Shown here in pieces: positions 23,213 through 30,335 of a stretch of DNA of 30,335 nt. Positions within the stretch are counted from its first letter, which is position 1, and every line of letters begins with the position of its first letter. A program made the position numbers and the translations under genes. The notes under the pieces were generated by a model, which searched no databases, was not told the origin of the DNA, and saw nothing but the letters and a program-made list of their open reading frames with translations. This stretch comes from an uncultured Collinsella sp. (lineage in GTDB: Bacteria; Actinomycetota; Coriobacteriia; Coriobacteriales; Coriobacteriaceae): positions 1 through 30,335 of the forward strand of contig URIJ01000005.1 of NCBI GenBank assembly GCA_900547835.1, in the 5' to 3' direction.

Positions 23213-23680
23213 ATGCGTCACAACGTTAAGAAGGGCCTGAAGCTCGGCACCGATGCGAGCCACACCAAGGCCATGAAGAAGAGCCTTGCTAAGGCCCTCT
23301 TCGAGAACGACCGCATCAAGACCACCGAGACCCGCGCTAAGGCGCTGCGTTCGGTCGTCGATCCGATCATCACTTGGGCCAAGAAGGGCGACCTGCACTC
23401 TCGTCGTCTGGCTATCGCCAAGCTCGGCGATAAGCAGCTCGTTGCCGAGATCTTCGACAAGGCTGCTCAGGGCATGTGGCAGGACCGCAACGGCGGTTAC
23501 ACCCGCATCATGAAGCTCGGTAACCGCAAGGGCGACAACGCTCCCATCGTTATCATGGAGCTCGTCACCGAGCCTTGCACGCCTAAGGCCAAGAAGGCTG
23601 CTCCGGCCCCCAAGAAGGCCGCTGCTCCCAAGAAGGTCGAGGCTGTCGAGGAGGCTCCTGCTGAGGAGACCGCTGAGTAG
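23213..23680 (+). CDS. rplQ: 50S ribosomal protein L17 with Ala/Pro/Lys tail
   Basis: A 155-residue L17. The first 120 residues fit the family (RHNVKKGLKLGTDASHTKAM; GNRKGDNAPIVIMEL). The last 35 form a low-complexity extension of repeated Ala-Pro-Lys-Lys units ending in an acidic stretch, a feature seen in other actinobacterial L17 proteins. It is the last gene of the cluster; a strong terminator follows. Confidence 0.96.
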   Translation: MRHNVKKGLKLGTDASHTKAMKKSLAKALFENDRIKTTETRAKALRSVVDPIITWAKKGDLHSRRLAIAKLGDKQLVAEIFDKAAQGMWQDRNGGYTRIMKLGNRKGDNAPIVIMELVTEPCTPKAKKAAPAPKKAAAPKKVEAVEEAPAEETAE

Positions 23681-23706
23681 ACATTCCGTCTGCATAGGCT
23701 ATATTC

Positions 23707-23737
23707 GAGGGGTACGTTCGCGTACCCCTCTTTTTTT
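23707..23737 (+). terminator. Strong intrinsic terminator after rplQ
   Basis: GAGGGGTACG (23707-23716) and CGTACCCCTC (23721-23730) pair perfectly on a TTCG tetraloop and are followed by seven Ts (23731-23737). It is the clearest terminator in the window and ends the ribosomal transcript 27 bases after rplQ. Confidence 0.95.
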
Positions 23738-23772
23738 GTCGCGATACCGTTGCTTGTTTGTTGGGAGCGCCC

Positions 23773-24597
23773 ATGACTGCGCCGTCTGATTTCAATTCGA
23801 TTTCCGAGCTTGACGCCACGCTCGTATTTCGCGTGGCCTATGATGGCTCGTCGTATAGCGGATTTGCCGAGCAGCCGGGACAGACGACGGTTGCGGGTGA
23901 GCTGCGTCGAGCCATCGAGACGCTGCTTCGCCGTCCGATCGATCTGACGTGCGCGGGGCGTACCGATGCCGGCGTGCATGCCGTGGCTCAGTACATCAGC
24001 GTGCCCGTAACGGACGCTGAGCTCGCCCTTACGCGCCGTAGGTGGCTGCGGGCTATGGATGCCCTGCTGCCCAAAGATATCGCCATCAACGAGGTCTACA
24101 AGGCCCGTAAAGGCTTTTCTGCACGTTTTGACGCGCGTTCCCGTACGTATACGTACCGTATTGCCGATCGCGATGCGCGCCCCGTGCTGTCCCGTGGTGC
24201 CGTGTGGTGGCATCGCTATCCCTTGGATGTTGAGGCTATGTCTGCTGCCTGCCCCGCACTGCTGGGCGAGCAGGACTTTAAAAGCTTTTGCAAGGTCGCT
24301 TCGGCCGTTGGCAAGCCCACGCATCGCTGCGTGATGCGTGCCGAATTTGGCCATGAGGTTGCGTTTGGCGAGGACATCCTGACGTTCACCATCGAGGGCA
24401 ATGCGTTTCTGCATTCGATGGTCCGCACGATCGTGGGCACGCTTGTCGAGATTGGCATGCATCGCCGTAAACCCGAGTGGATGCGCGAGGTCATCGATGC
24501 TTGCGACCGTACCGCTGCGGGCCCCACGGCTCCTGCCTGCGGCCTTACGTTTATGGGCGTGGATTACGATCCCGCCGAGCTCGTCGTGCTCGACTAG
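23773..24597 (+). CDS. truA: tRNA pseudouridine(38-40) synthase
   Basis: A 274-residue TruA, which converts uridines 38-40 of the tRNA anticodon stem to pseudouridine. The catalytic aspartate is D65 in CAGRTDAGVHAVAQ; other landmarks are RSRTYTYRI and FLHSMVRTIVGTLVEIG. ATG at 23773 is preceded by GGGAG; a TTG five codons upstream is less likely. Although separated from rplQ by the terminator, its place is the common one in Firmicutes and Actinobacteria. Confidence 0.95.
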   Translation: MTAPSDFNSISELDATLVFRVAYDGSSYSGFAEQPGQTTVAGELRRAIETLLRRPIDLTCAGRTDAGVHAVAQYISVPVTDAELALTRRRWLRAMDALLPKDIAINEVYKARKGFSARFDARSRTYTYRIADRDARPVLSRGAVWWHRYPLDVEAMSAACPALLGEQDFKSFCKVASAVGKPTHRCVMRAEFGHEVAFGEDILTFTIEGNAFLHSMVRTIVGTLVEIGMHRRKPEWMREVIDACDRTAAGPTAPACGLTFMGVDYDPAELVVLD

Positions 24598-24605
24598 GGG
24601 AGGGC

Positions 24606-24624
24606 TCGACGCGTCGTGCGTCGA
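24606..24624 (+). other. Small hairpin after truA
   Basis: TCGACGC (24606-24612) pairs with GCGTCGA (24618-24624) with a 5-nt loop, nine bases after the truA stop. There is no T-run. The remainder of the 161-bp gap shows no gene that I can support. Confidence 0.35.
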
Positions 24625-24758
24625 CACCCGTCATCTGTGGGCTGCGCGTGTGCAACATCTGTTCTTGGCGTGCAATACAACCGGTGTCTCATTGCTTTTA
24701 TTGCCGGGGTGTACCATGAACCACGGTTTGATTCATTGCTGTCGAGAGGACGGATAAC

Positions 24759-25799
24759 TTGGTTCGACGTGGCTCGCATCCGCGACTTTCGGTGATCCTT
24801 GTGGTAGAAGGTTCGCCCAGCTATGCGATGCGTGCGCTCGAGAGTATCCAGAACCAAGACCTCTACGATTTGCAGATTGTCGTTGTTTGCCGCGATGCTG
24901 CGCCCGGTGTGCGCCATTCGCTTCAAGTTGCTGCCGACAGGGACATCCATATTGATTTGATTGACGTCGAGGACGCGAAGCGCGGCGCTTGTCTTCGTGC
25001 CGGTTTTGATGCCTCGCGCGGCTCTCAAATCATCGCCATGAACGCCGATGAGTGGTTTGCTCCGCAGGCCCTTTCCAAGATGGTCGATATCGCGTGCGAT
25101 ACTGCGGCAGACATTGTGCTCCCCTCGGTGTCGCTCGATCGATACGATGCGCACCGCGAGCGTCATTCGCGCGTCTTGGATGCTGCCTCTATTGCCATAG
25201 AAGACGAGTCTTCTATGGTGACTGGGCTGCCCCAGTTGATTTTAGGCGGCCTAGTCGCTCAGACCTCTGGCGTGATGTATAGCCGTCCGCTGTTTGAGGC
25301 ATGCCTGTCGCGCGGCAAGGCGTACCGTACGGTTGAGTTTATGGCTTATGCGCTCTCGCAGGCACGATTCGTGTCCGGCTGCGGCGACGCTTGTTTCCAC
25401 GCGGTGGCACCTAAGCTTACAGATGCCTTTGATCCCACCATGTATGCCAGGATATCCGATGACACTCGAGCGCTCGACGAGCTTGCGGACTCACTCTCGG
25501 AAGCAGATAGCGGTGGTCGGCTCAAGCTGGCAAGCCAAAAGTTCTACTTTGCCGGACTGGTCGCCTGCATCGAGAATTTGTGTCTGAGCCCGCATGGAGT
25601 GTCGTCAATCGAGCGTTCCGCCCGCATGCGTGATATGCTCGAGGCGCCTCGAACCCGTCAGATGGTCGCCGCGCTCAAGGACAACCATCGGGGACTCGGT
25701 CTGTTGTTTGGGCCGATCGCCAGCGCCAAGCCCGCGCGCTGCGTGATGTGTACGCATCTGGCAGCTTTTCTTAACCGGACGGGCGCAAAAACCGCCTAA
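24759..25799 (+). CDS. Glycosyltransferase family 2-like protein
   Basis: A 346-residue protein whose first 100 residues resemble a GT-A fold: LSVILVVEGSPSYAMRALES (about 10-29), IQNQDLYDLQIVVV, then GFDASRGSQIIAMNADEWF at about 82-100, where family 2 enzymes usually carry the DxD metal motif. Here it reads NADE, so metal binding may be altered or lost. The second half has no recognised domain, and no membrane segment is evident, so it is cytosolic. The start is TTG at 24759 with AGAGGA eight bases upstream; the frame has no ATG before the conserved strand. Neighbours (truA, argR) do not suggest a pathway. Substrate unknown. Confidence 0.7.
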   Translation: MVRRGSHPRLSVILVVEGSPSYAMRALESIQNQDLYDLQIVVVCRDAAPGVRHSLQVAADRDIHIDLIDVEDAKRGACLRAGFDASRGSQIIAMNADEWFAPQALSKMVDIACDTAADIVLPSVSLDRYDAHRERHSRVLDAASIAIEDESSMVTGLPQLILGGLVAQTSGVMYSRPLFEACLSRGKAYRTVEFMAYALSQARFVSGCGDACFHAVAPKLTDAFDPTMYARISDDTRALDELADSLSEADSGGRLKLASQKFYFAGLVACIENLCLSPHGVSSIERSARMRDMLEAPRTRQMVAALKDNHRGLGLLFGPIASAKPARCVMCTHLAAFLNRTGAKTA

Positions 25800-25805
25800 A
25801 CGGCT

Positions 25806-25843
25806 CATTTCGAAACAAATTTGCATAGAATTGTTTCGAAATG
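25806..25843. promoter_or_regulatory. Perfect 13-bp inverted repeat upstream of argR
   Basis: CATTTCGAAACAA (25806-25818) and TTGTTTCGAAATG (25831-25843) are perfectly complementary, with a 12-nt spacer. Each arm holds the self-palindrome TTCGAA, centres 26 bp apart. It lies between the GT2-like gene and argR and has no T-run. A second, smaller palindrome, TCAATCA-C-TGATTGA (25885-25899), sits nearer argR. Both are candidate operators; neither closely fits the classic ARG box. Confidence 0.5.
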
Positions 25844-25931
25844 CGTTCTTATACACAAAAGCCTTCAAATAGCGTTAAACTATTCAATCACTGATTGATT
25901 GTCTCCGCCATCTTTTGGAGAGAGGGTTTGT

Positions 25932-26369
25932 ATGGCTAAAAAACGCAATGGGCGCCAGGATGCCATTAGAGATATTGTGCGCAATAAGGACGTCCGCACG
26001 CAGCGCGTGCTGGTCGATGAGCTCCGCGCTATGGGCTTTGATTGCACGCAGGCGACTGTCTCTCGCGATATTGCCGATATGGGGCTGCGTAAGCTCCCTG
26101 AGGGCATCTATGTTCTGGCAGAGGACCTGCACCTGCAGCGTATGGTTTCCGAGCTCGTAACGGGCGTTCTGCGTACCGATAATCTGGTTATGATCAAGGC
26201 TCAGCCTGGCACGGCTTCCGGCATCGCCGCCGCCGTTGATGCGGCAGAGTTGCCCGATGTGCTTGGCTCGCTTGCCGGCAACGATACGATTTTGGTTATT
26301 GCCCAGACGGCCGAGGACGGCGAGCGTCTCGAGGCGCTGATCAATAAGCTGAGCAATTCTCGCAAGTAG
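25932..26369 (+). CDS. argR: Arginine repressor (ArgR/AhrC family)
   Basis: A 145-residue regulator. The N-terminal winged HTH (about 1-70) includes TQATVSRDIADMGLRKLP, and the C-terminal hexamerisation and arginine-binding domain (about 80-145) includes GTASGIAAAVD (93-103) and GNDTILVIAQT, whose aspartates bind arginine. The ATG at 25932 is preferred to a TTG eleven codons upstream because GGAGAGAGGG precedes it. No arginine genes are adjacent, so it probably acts in trans. A link with carbamoyl phosphate use elsewhere in the window is possible but not shown. Confidence 0.93.
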   Translation: MAKKRNGRQDAIRDIVRNKDVRTQRVLVDELRAMGFDCTQATVSRDIADMGLRKLPEGIYVLAEDLHLQRMVSELVTGVLRTDNLVMIKAQPGTASGIAAAVDAAELPDVLGSLAGNDTILVIAQTAEDGERLEALINKLSNSRK

Positions 26370-26420
26370 GCGTGCGGGTCGTGCACTCGGCATTGTGTGC
26401 GCTGACATAGTGGCTTGTAA

Positions 26421-26451
26421 GGGGTATCGACGTTGGCCGGTACCTCTTTTT
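26421..26451 (+). terminator. Terminator after argR
   Basis: GGGGTATCG (26421-26429) pairs with CGGTACCTC (26438-26446) with two G-U pairs and an 8-nt loop, followed by five Ts (26447-26451). It lies 51 bases after the argR stop. Confidence 0.75.
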
Positions 26452-26494
26452 GTTTGCCGGTATAAAGACCGCCCACCAGGTCGCTTCAAACTAA

Positions 26495-26531
26495 AAGGCC
26501 CCGAGCAGTTCAATAAGCTGCTCGGGGCCTT
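26495..26531 (-). terminator. Terminator of the penicillin-binding protein gene
   Basis: AAGGCCCCGAGCAG (26495-26508) and CTGCTCGGGGCCTT (26518-26531) form a perfect 14-bp stem with a 9-nt loop. On the minus strand the stem is followed by TTTTAG, so it serves the gene ending at 26554. It can also back up the argR terminator. Confidence 0.85.
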
Positions 26532-26553
26532 GTTGGCTTTAGTCGCGTACTTC

Positions 26554-28746
26554 TTAGCCGACCGTATCGTCAGGCGTGGGCGAGGGGTCGGGAGTGGGCG
26601 TAGGCGTAGGCGTGCCGCCATCGCCGCCGGTCGAACCACCAGTGGAGCCGCCCGTCGAGCCACCGGTCGTACCGGTGCCGCCGGTGGTGTCGCCGCCCGT
26701 GGTCTCGGTGGTCGTGGTCGTCGTGGTAGTCGTTGTGGTGGTTTCCTCTTCCTCTTCGTCCTTGTCCTTGTCGTCGTTCTCCGACTTCTTGGTGTTGTTG
26801 GTGCCGTAGAACTTCCAGACGCTGTTGTTCTTGTAGGTGGGCGCCGTTCCGGTCGCAAACTCCTCGCGCTCGGTACCGGTCAGAACGGTGTTCATAAACC
26901 GCTTAAAGACAGGCAGGTTGGTGCTGTCGCCCAGCAGGTCCGTGCCGTACTTTTGGATGGGGATCTCGCCCGCGGAATAGCCGGTCCACAGGGCGCACGC
27001 CAGCTGCGGGGTATAGCCGCAGAACCACAGGTTGGTGGTGTTGTCGGTGGTGCCCGTCTTGCCGGCATAGGGCTGGTTGACACTCAGAGCGCCGGCAGCA
27101 CCCGTACCGCTGCCCTTCATGACGCCGGACAGAACATCGGTGACCGCGGCGGCCTCGCCCTCGGTAAGCACCTGTGAGGGATTGTCGGTGTGCTGGTACA
27201 GCACCGAACCGGTACGAGAGTCAATCTCGGTGATGGCGATCGGCTGGCGATAGTAGCCGCCGTTGGCAAACGTCGCGTAGGCGGCGGCCATCTCGAGCGG
27301 CGAGATCGAGCCGGTGCCGAGGGTCATGACGGGAACGTCCTCGATGTTGTCCTTGGCGGGGTCGATGCCGAGCTTTTTGACGAGCGAGATGATCTTGCTG
27401 TTACCGACGGCTTCCGCCACCTGGATGTAGCCGGTGTTGGAGGAGTATGCCGTCGCCTGCTTAAGCGTGATGTTGCCATAGCTCTGGTTGGCGTAATTTT
27501 GGACCTCGGTCGTGGTGCCCTTGGCCTTGAGCGGCGAGTTGCAGTTGAGGGTGACGTTGGGGTTCATGCCGTTTTGGATGGCAGTTGCCAGCGTAAAGGC
27601 CTTAAAGGTGGAGCCGACGGGACGCTTGGCCGTGGCATGGTTTACGTGGTTCTCGTCGGCGTTGTAGTCGTAGCCGCCCACCATGCACTTGATGTAGCCG
27701 GTCTTGGGGTCGACGACGACCATGCCCATGTCCAGGCCGTCGAGCGAGAGCGTGTCGAGCTGCTCGCGGACGGCATTCTCTGCCACCTGCTGCATCGTGG
27801 GGTCGATGGTGGTCTTGACGGTCAGGCCGCCCTTAAAGAGCACGTCGGTCGAGAACTCCTGCTCCAGCAGCTGCTTGACGTAGGAGACAAAGTAGGGCTG
27901 CGAGTAAACGTCGACGCCGCTGCCCGAGATTTCGGTCACGTTGAGGGTGATGGGCTCGGCCTGTGCGGCATCGTGCTCCTCCTGGGTGATGTGGCCCAGG
28001 CGCAGCATGTTGTCGAGAACCTTGTTGCGGCGAGACAGTGCCAGATCGGGATTGACCGTGGGGTCGTACTGCGAAGGCGAGTTGGGAAGGCCGATGAGCA
28101 GCGCGGCCTCGCTCAGGGTGAGGTCGGCGGCGCTCTTGGACAGATAGGTCTCGGCTGCGGCCTCGATGCCGTAGGCGCCGTGGCCGTAATAGATGGTGTT
28201 GAGGTACATCATGAGGATCTCGTCTTTGGAGTACATGTCCTCCATCTTGACGGCGATGTAGGCCTCGCGCACCTTACGCTCGATGGTCGAGTCGAACTGC
28301 TCCTCCTGCAGGATGGTGTTGCGCACCAGCTGCTGGGTGATCGTCGAGGCGCCTTCGTGCCCGCCGCCGAGGGTTGCCACCGCAGCACGCGCGATACCCC
28401 ACAGGTCGATACCGCCGTGCTCGTAGAAGCGCTCGTCCTCGACGTCAACGGTGCCCTGCAGCACGTAGGGGGAGACCTCGTCCTTGGTGATGGACTTGCG
28501 GTTTTGCGTGTAGAAGCTCGCGATCTTGTTGCCGTTGCAGTCGACGATCTCGGTGGGCTCGCTCACCAGATACGCGTTGGCGTCGGTGTAGTCGGGCAGA
28601 TCGGACAGCCAGCGGTTGACGTTACCGACCATGCCGATGCCAAACGCCACGCCCGCAATCAGCAGAAAGCCCAAAAACGAGAGCAGGATTATGGGCAGGG
28701 CGTGCGTCTTTGAACGGCTGTGTCCCTGTCGTTGGCGAGGACCCAT
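26554..28746 (-). CDS. Class A penicillin-binding protein (glycosyltransferase/transpeptidase)
   Basis: A 730-residue bifunctional peptidoglycan synthase. A basic cytoplasmic N terminus is followed by one membrane anchor (about 18-40). The GT51 domain has EDERFYEHGG (catalytic E103), GASTITQQL (132-140), RKVRE (157-161) and YLNTIYYGHGAYGIEAA. The transpeptidase has S379-T-F-K382 (active-site serine), SSN (435-437) and KTGTT (563-567). The C-terminal tail (about 655-730) is acidic, then a run of 12 Thr, then Gly/Ser/Thr repeats (GGST-type) and Pro-Thr units, probably a cell-wall-spanning linker. The ATG at 28746 has GGAGG seven bases upstream; 41 extra upstream codons are unlikely. Resembles PonA/PBP1-type proteins of Gram-positives. 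Confidence 0.95.
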   Translation of the reverse strand: MGPRQRQGHSRSKTHALPIILLSFLGFLLIAGVAFGIGMVGNVNRWLSDLPDYTDANAYLVSEPTEIVDCNGNKIASFYTQNRKSITKDEVSPYVLQGTVDVEDERFYEHGGIDLWGIARAAVATLGGGHEGASTITQQLVRNTILQEEQFDSTIERKVREAYIAVKMEDMYSKDEILMMYLNTIYYGHGAYGIEAAAETYLSKSAADLTLSEAALLIGLPNSPSQYDPTVNPDLALSRRNKVLDNMLRLGHITQEEHDAAQAEPITLNVTEISGSGVDVYSQPYFVSYVKQLLEQEFSTDVLFKGGLTVKTTIDPTMQQVAENAVREQLDTLSLDGLDMGMVVVDPKTGYIKCMVGGYDYNADENHVNHATAKRPVGSTFKAFTLATAIQNGMNPNVTLNCNSPLKAKGTTTEVQNYANQSYGNITLKQATAYSSNTGYIQVAEAVGNSKIISLVKKLGIDPAKDNIEDVPVMTLGTGSISPLEMAAAYATFANGGYYRQPIAITEIDSRTGSVLYQHTDNPSQVLTEGEAAAVTDVLSGVMKGSGTGAAGALSVNQPYAGKTGTTDNTTNLWFCGYTPQLACALWTGYSAGEIPIQKYGTDLLGDSTNLPVFKRFMNTVLTGTEREEFATGTAPTYKNNSVWKFYGTNNTKKSENDDKDKDEEEEETTTTTTTTTTTTETTGGDTTGGTGTTGGSTGGSTGGSTGGDGGTPTPTPTPDPSPTPDDTVG

Positions 28747-28908
28747 ATATTGACCTCCAGGTATGTCGTGCCAGACGGTGGATGTGCCGTCGGGGCAGGA
28801 TGGACATAAGTTATTACACGATAAACCAAACGGGGCGCGCGAGGCCTCGTGTATGCTGGAAGACGGCATTTTTCAGAGTGAATGCATACCTTGGTAAGGA
28901 GTTTGTCG

Positions 28909-30335
28909 ATGGCGATTCGGACGATGGGGCCGAGCGGACAATACGAGACTGGATTGGATGCTGCCGGTGCGGCGCTGCCCGAGCTGCTGGCGCCGGCGGG
29001 CGGGCTCGACCAGATGCTTGCGGCCATCGCCGCGGGTGCCGATGCCATCTATGCGGGGTTGGGCGGCTTTAACGCCCGCGTGAGCGCGCATGGCTTTACG
29101 GATGACGAGTTTGCGCGCGGCTGCGCCGTGGCGCATGCCCATGGCGTGCGTGTGTACGTAACGCTCAACGTGTTCGTGTTTGACGATGAGTTGTCCGACG
29201 CGGTGGCGTTGGGAGCTCATGCACTGGAGCTGGGCGCCGATGCTCTGATTGTCGCCGATGCCGGGTTGGCCTGCGCGCTGCGCGCGGCGATTCCCGGGGT
29301 CGAGATTCACCTGTCCACGCAGGCGGGCGCTCATAGCGAGGGTGCCGTGCGGCTTGCCGCCGATGAGCTGGGGGTCGAGCGCGTGACGACGGCACGCGAG
29401 CTGACGGTCGACGAGATTGCGGCGCTATGTGCCACGGGCGTGCCCATCGAGGTATTCTGCCACGGTGCGATTTGCATCGGCTATTCGGGGGCGTGCGAGT
29501 TCTCGGCCCTGCGGCGTGGCCGCTCTGCGATGCGCGGTGATTGCACGCAGCCGTGCCGTCTATCCTATGACTTGGTGGACGAGGCTGGGCAGAGTGTTGC
29601 CGCCGTCGAGGGAGATCGCCTGCTGTGTCCGCGCGACTATCTGGGTATTGCGCATCTGCCCGAGCTTGTAGATGCCGGCGTGGCGTCGCTCAAGATCGAG
29701 GGGCGCATGAAGAACCCCGATTACGTATTCAACGTGGTGCGGGTTTGGCGCCGGGCGCTCGATATGCTGCGCGACGGCGCGTGGGACCCCGATGCCGTGG
29801 AAGAGCTTGAGCGCGAGCTGGGAAGGTCGTTTAACCGTGGGTTTACCGATGCGTACCTGCGAGGGCGTTCGGGTGCCGAGCTGATGAGCTTTGAGCGTGC
29901 AATTAACCAGGGCGTGCGCGTGGGGCGCTTGGTCGCTGTGGGCCACGAAGAGGTGACCGTTGAGCTCGATGCCGCCGTGGCGGCGGGTGACACGCTCGAG
30001 ATTCGGTTCTATCCGGGTGTCGACGCGCGTCCCGATGTGCCCAAGCGCTGGCCACAGGTGCCTTGCCCCGTGGATGCCGCTGCGGGAGAGCGCATCGTCG
30101 TGCATTGCAAACGCAAGGTGGACGCGAGCTGCGAGGTGTACCTGATTCGCAGCGCCGGTGTGTTGGAGCAGACGGCGACGGCCCTGGAGCGCATGCATGC
30201 CGAGGCCGATGCGGTCGTGCCTGCTGCTCGCGCCGTTGAAGTGCTGCCGTTTGAGGGCTCCGTTGTCGCTGGCGATGTGCCGGCGGCGGGACTGGCGGAG
30301 TCGGCGGAGCAGGGGGCTTTGGCTCGTATGTTCTT
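28909..30335 (+). CDS. U32 family peptidase/RNA hydroxylation-type protein, 3' end outside window
   Basis: The frame is open from ATG 28909 to the window end (475 complete codons), so the gene is partial. ELLAPAGGLDQMLAAIAAGADAIYAGL (about 25-51, in pieces) and the U32 signature around EVFCHGAICIGYSGACEFS-type residues 182-200 are diagnostic. Four cysteines, C189, C196, C212 and C216, fit an iron-sulphur site, followed by SLKIEGRMKNPDYV near 258-271. Members once called collagenases include E. coli RlhA and TrhP, which act in rRNA or tRNA hydroxylation; the long C-terminal part suggests the RlhA-like group, but this is uncertain. It is divergent from the penicillin-binding protein gene. GGAG is about nine bases before the ATG. 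Confidence 0.88.
   Translation, partial: MAIRTMGPSGQYETGLDAAGAALPELLAPAGGLDQMLAAIAAGADAIYAGLGGFNARVSAHGFTDDEFARGCAVAHAHGVRVYVTLNVFVFDDELSDAVALGAHALELGADALIVADAGLACALRAAIPGVEIHLSTQAGAHSEGAVRLAADELGVERVTTARELTVDEIAALCATGVPIEVFCHGAICIGYSGACEFSALRRGRSAMRGDCTQPCRLSYDLVDEAGQSVAAVEGDRLLCPRDYLGIAHLPELVDAGVASLKIEGRMKNPDYVFNVVRVWRRALDMLRDGAWDPDAVEELERELGRSFNRGFTDAYLRGRSGAELMSFERAINQGVRVGRLVAVGHEEVTVELDAAVAAGDTLEIRFYPGVDARPDVPKRWPQVPCPVDAAAGERIVVHCKRKVDASCEVYLIRSAGVLEQTATALERMHAEADAVVPAARAVEVLPFEGSVVAGDVPAAGLAESAEQGALARMF

Noticed and set aside
22244..23695. Long minus-strand open frames opposite rpoA/rplQ, and similar ones opposite secY and ygeY
   Set aside because: They mirror conserved genes, lack ribosome sites and show no known motif.
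24598..24758. tRNA or small RNA gene after truA
   Set aside because: No cloverleaf or TTC-G/A-box-like pattern could be found; only a small hairpin is visible.
26421..26531. Two hairpins after argR as a riboswitch or attenuator pair
   Set aside because: Each is simply explained as the terminator of one of two convergent genes: the first has a T-run on the plus strand, the second on the minus strand.

Overview
The window looks like chromosomal DNA of a high-GC, Gram-positive gut anaerobe, most probably a Coriobacteriia member close to Collinsella. This rests on protein flavour, the actinobacterial-type order secY-adk-map-infA-rpmJ-rpsM-rpsK-rpsD-rpoA-rplQ-truA, a zinc-type S14, and a set of YgeW/YgeX/YgeY/YqeB/YqeC genes typical of anaerobic gut bacteria. 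The genus is an inference; no marker search could be run.

Layout. (1) 1-1613: an orphan AAA+ ATPase with a C-terminal DUF4143/nuclease-like domain, preceded by four repeats spaced exactly 33 bp apart. (2) 1651-3390, minus strand: an acidic single-pass membrane protein of unknown function and a YheO-type PAS/HTH regulator. (3) 3668-8711, plus strand, divergent from that regulator: dpaL (ygeX), ygeY, ygeW and arcC. (4) 8889-10880: a MocA/YgfJ-like nucleotidyltransferase and hyuA, a cyclic amidohydrolase. (5) 10960-13647: yqeC (minus), then yqeB and xdhC (plus), accessory genes for molybdenum hydroxylases that are often selenium-dependent. (6) 13959-23680: the second part of the ribosomal-protein supercluster from rplE to rplQ, closed by a textbook terminator. 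(7) 23773-30335: truA, a GT2-like protein, argR, a class A penicillin-binding protein (minus), and a U32 peptidase-family gene cut by the window end.

How the genes may work together. Sections 3-5 read as one anaerobic nitrogen- and energy-recovery module for purine-derived or hydantoin-like compounds. HyuA would open a cyclic amide. YgeY and YgeW would remove ureido/carbamoyl groups, with YgeW making carbamoyl phosphate. DpaL would turn 2,3-diaminopropionate into pyruvate and ammonia, and ArcC would make ATP from carbamoyl phosphate. MocA, YqeC, YqeB and XdhC would mature a molybdenum hydroxylase whose structural genes (xdhD-like), with ygfK and ssnA, are not in the window. The enzyme families are clear; the joined pathway is inference.

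Most notable are the exact 33-bp repeat array before the ATPase, two long palindromes bounding the yqeC-yqeB-xdhC block, the break of the usual rplX-rplE junction (xdhC lies where rplX is expected), and a 13-bp perfect inverted repeat before argR. No tRNA, rRNA, CRISPR array, transposase or prophage gene was seen.
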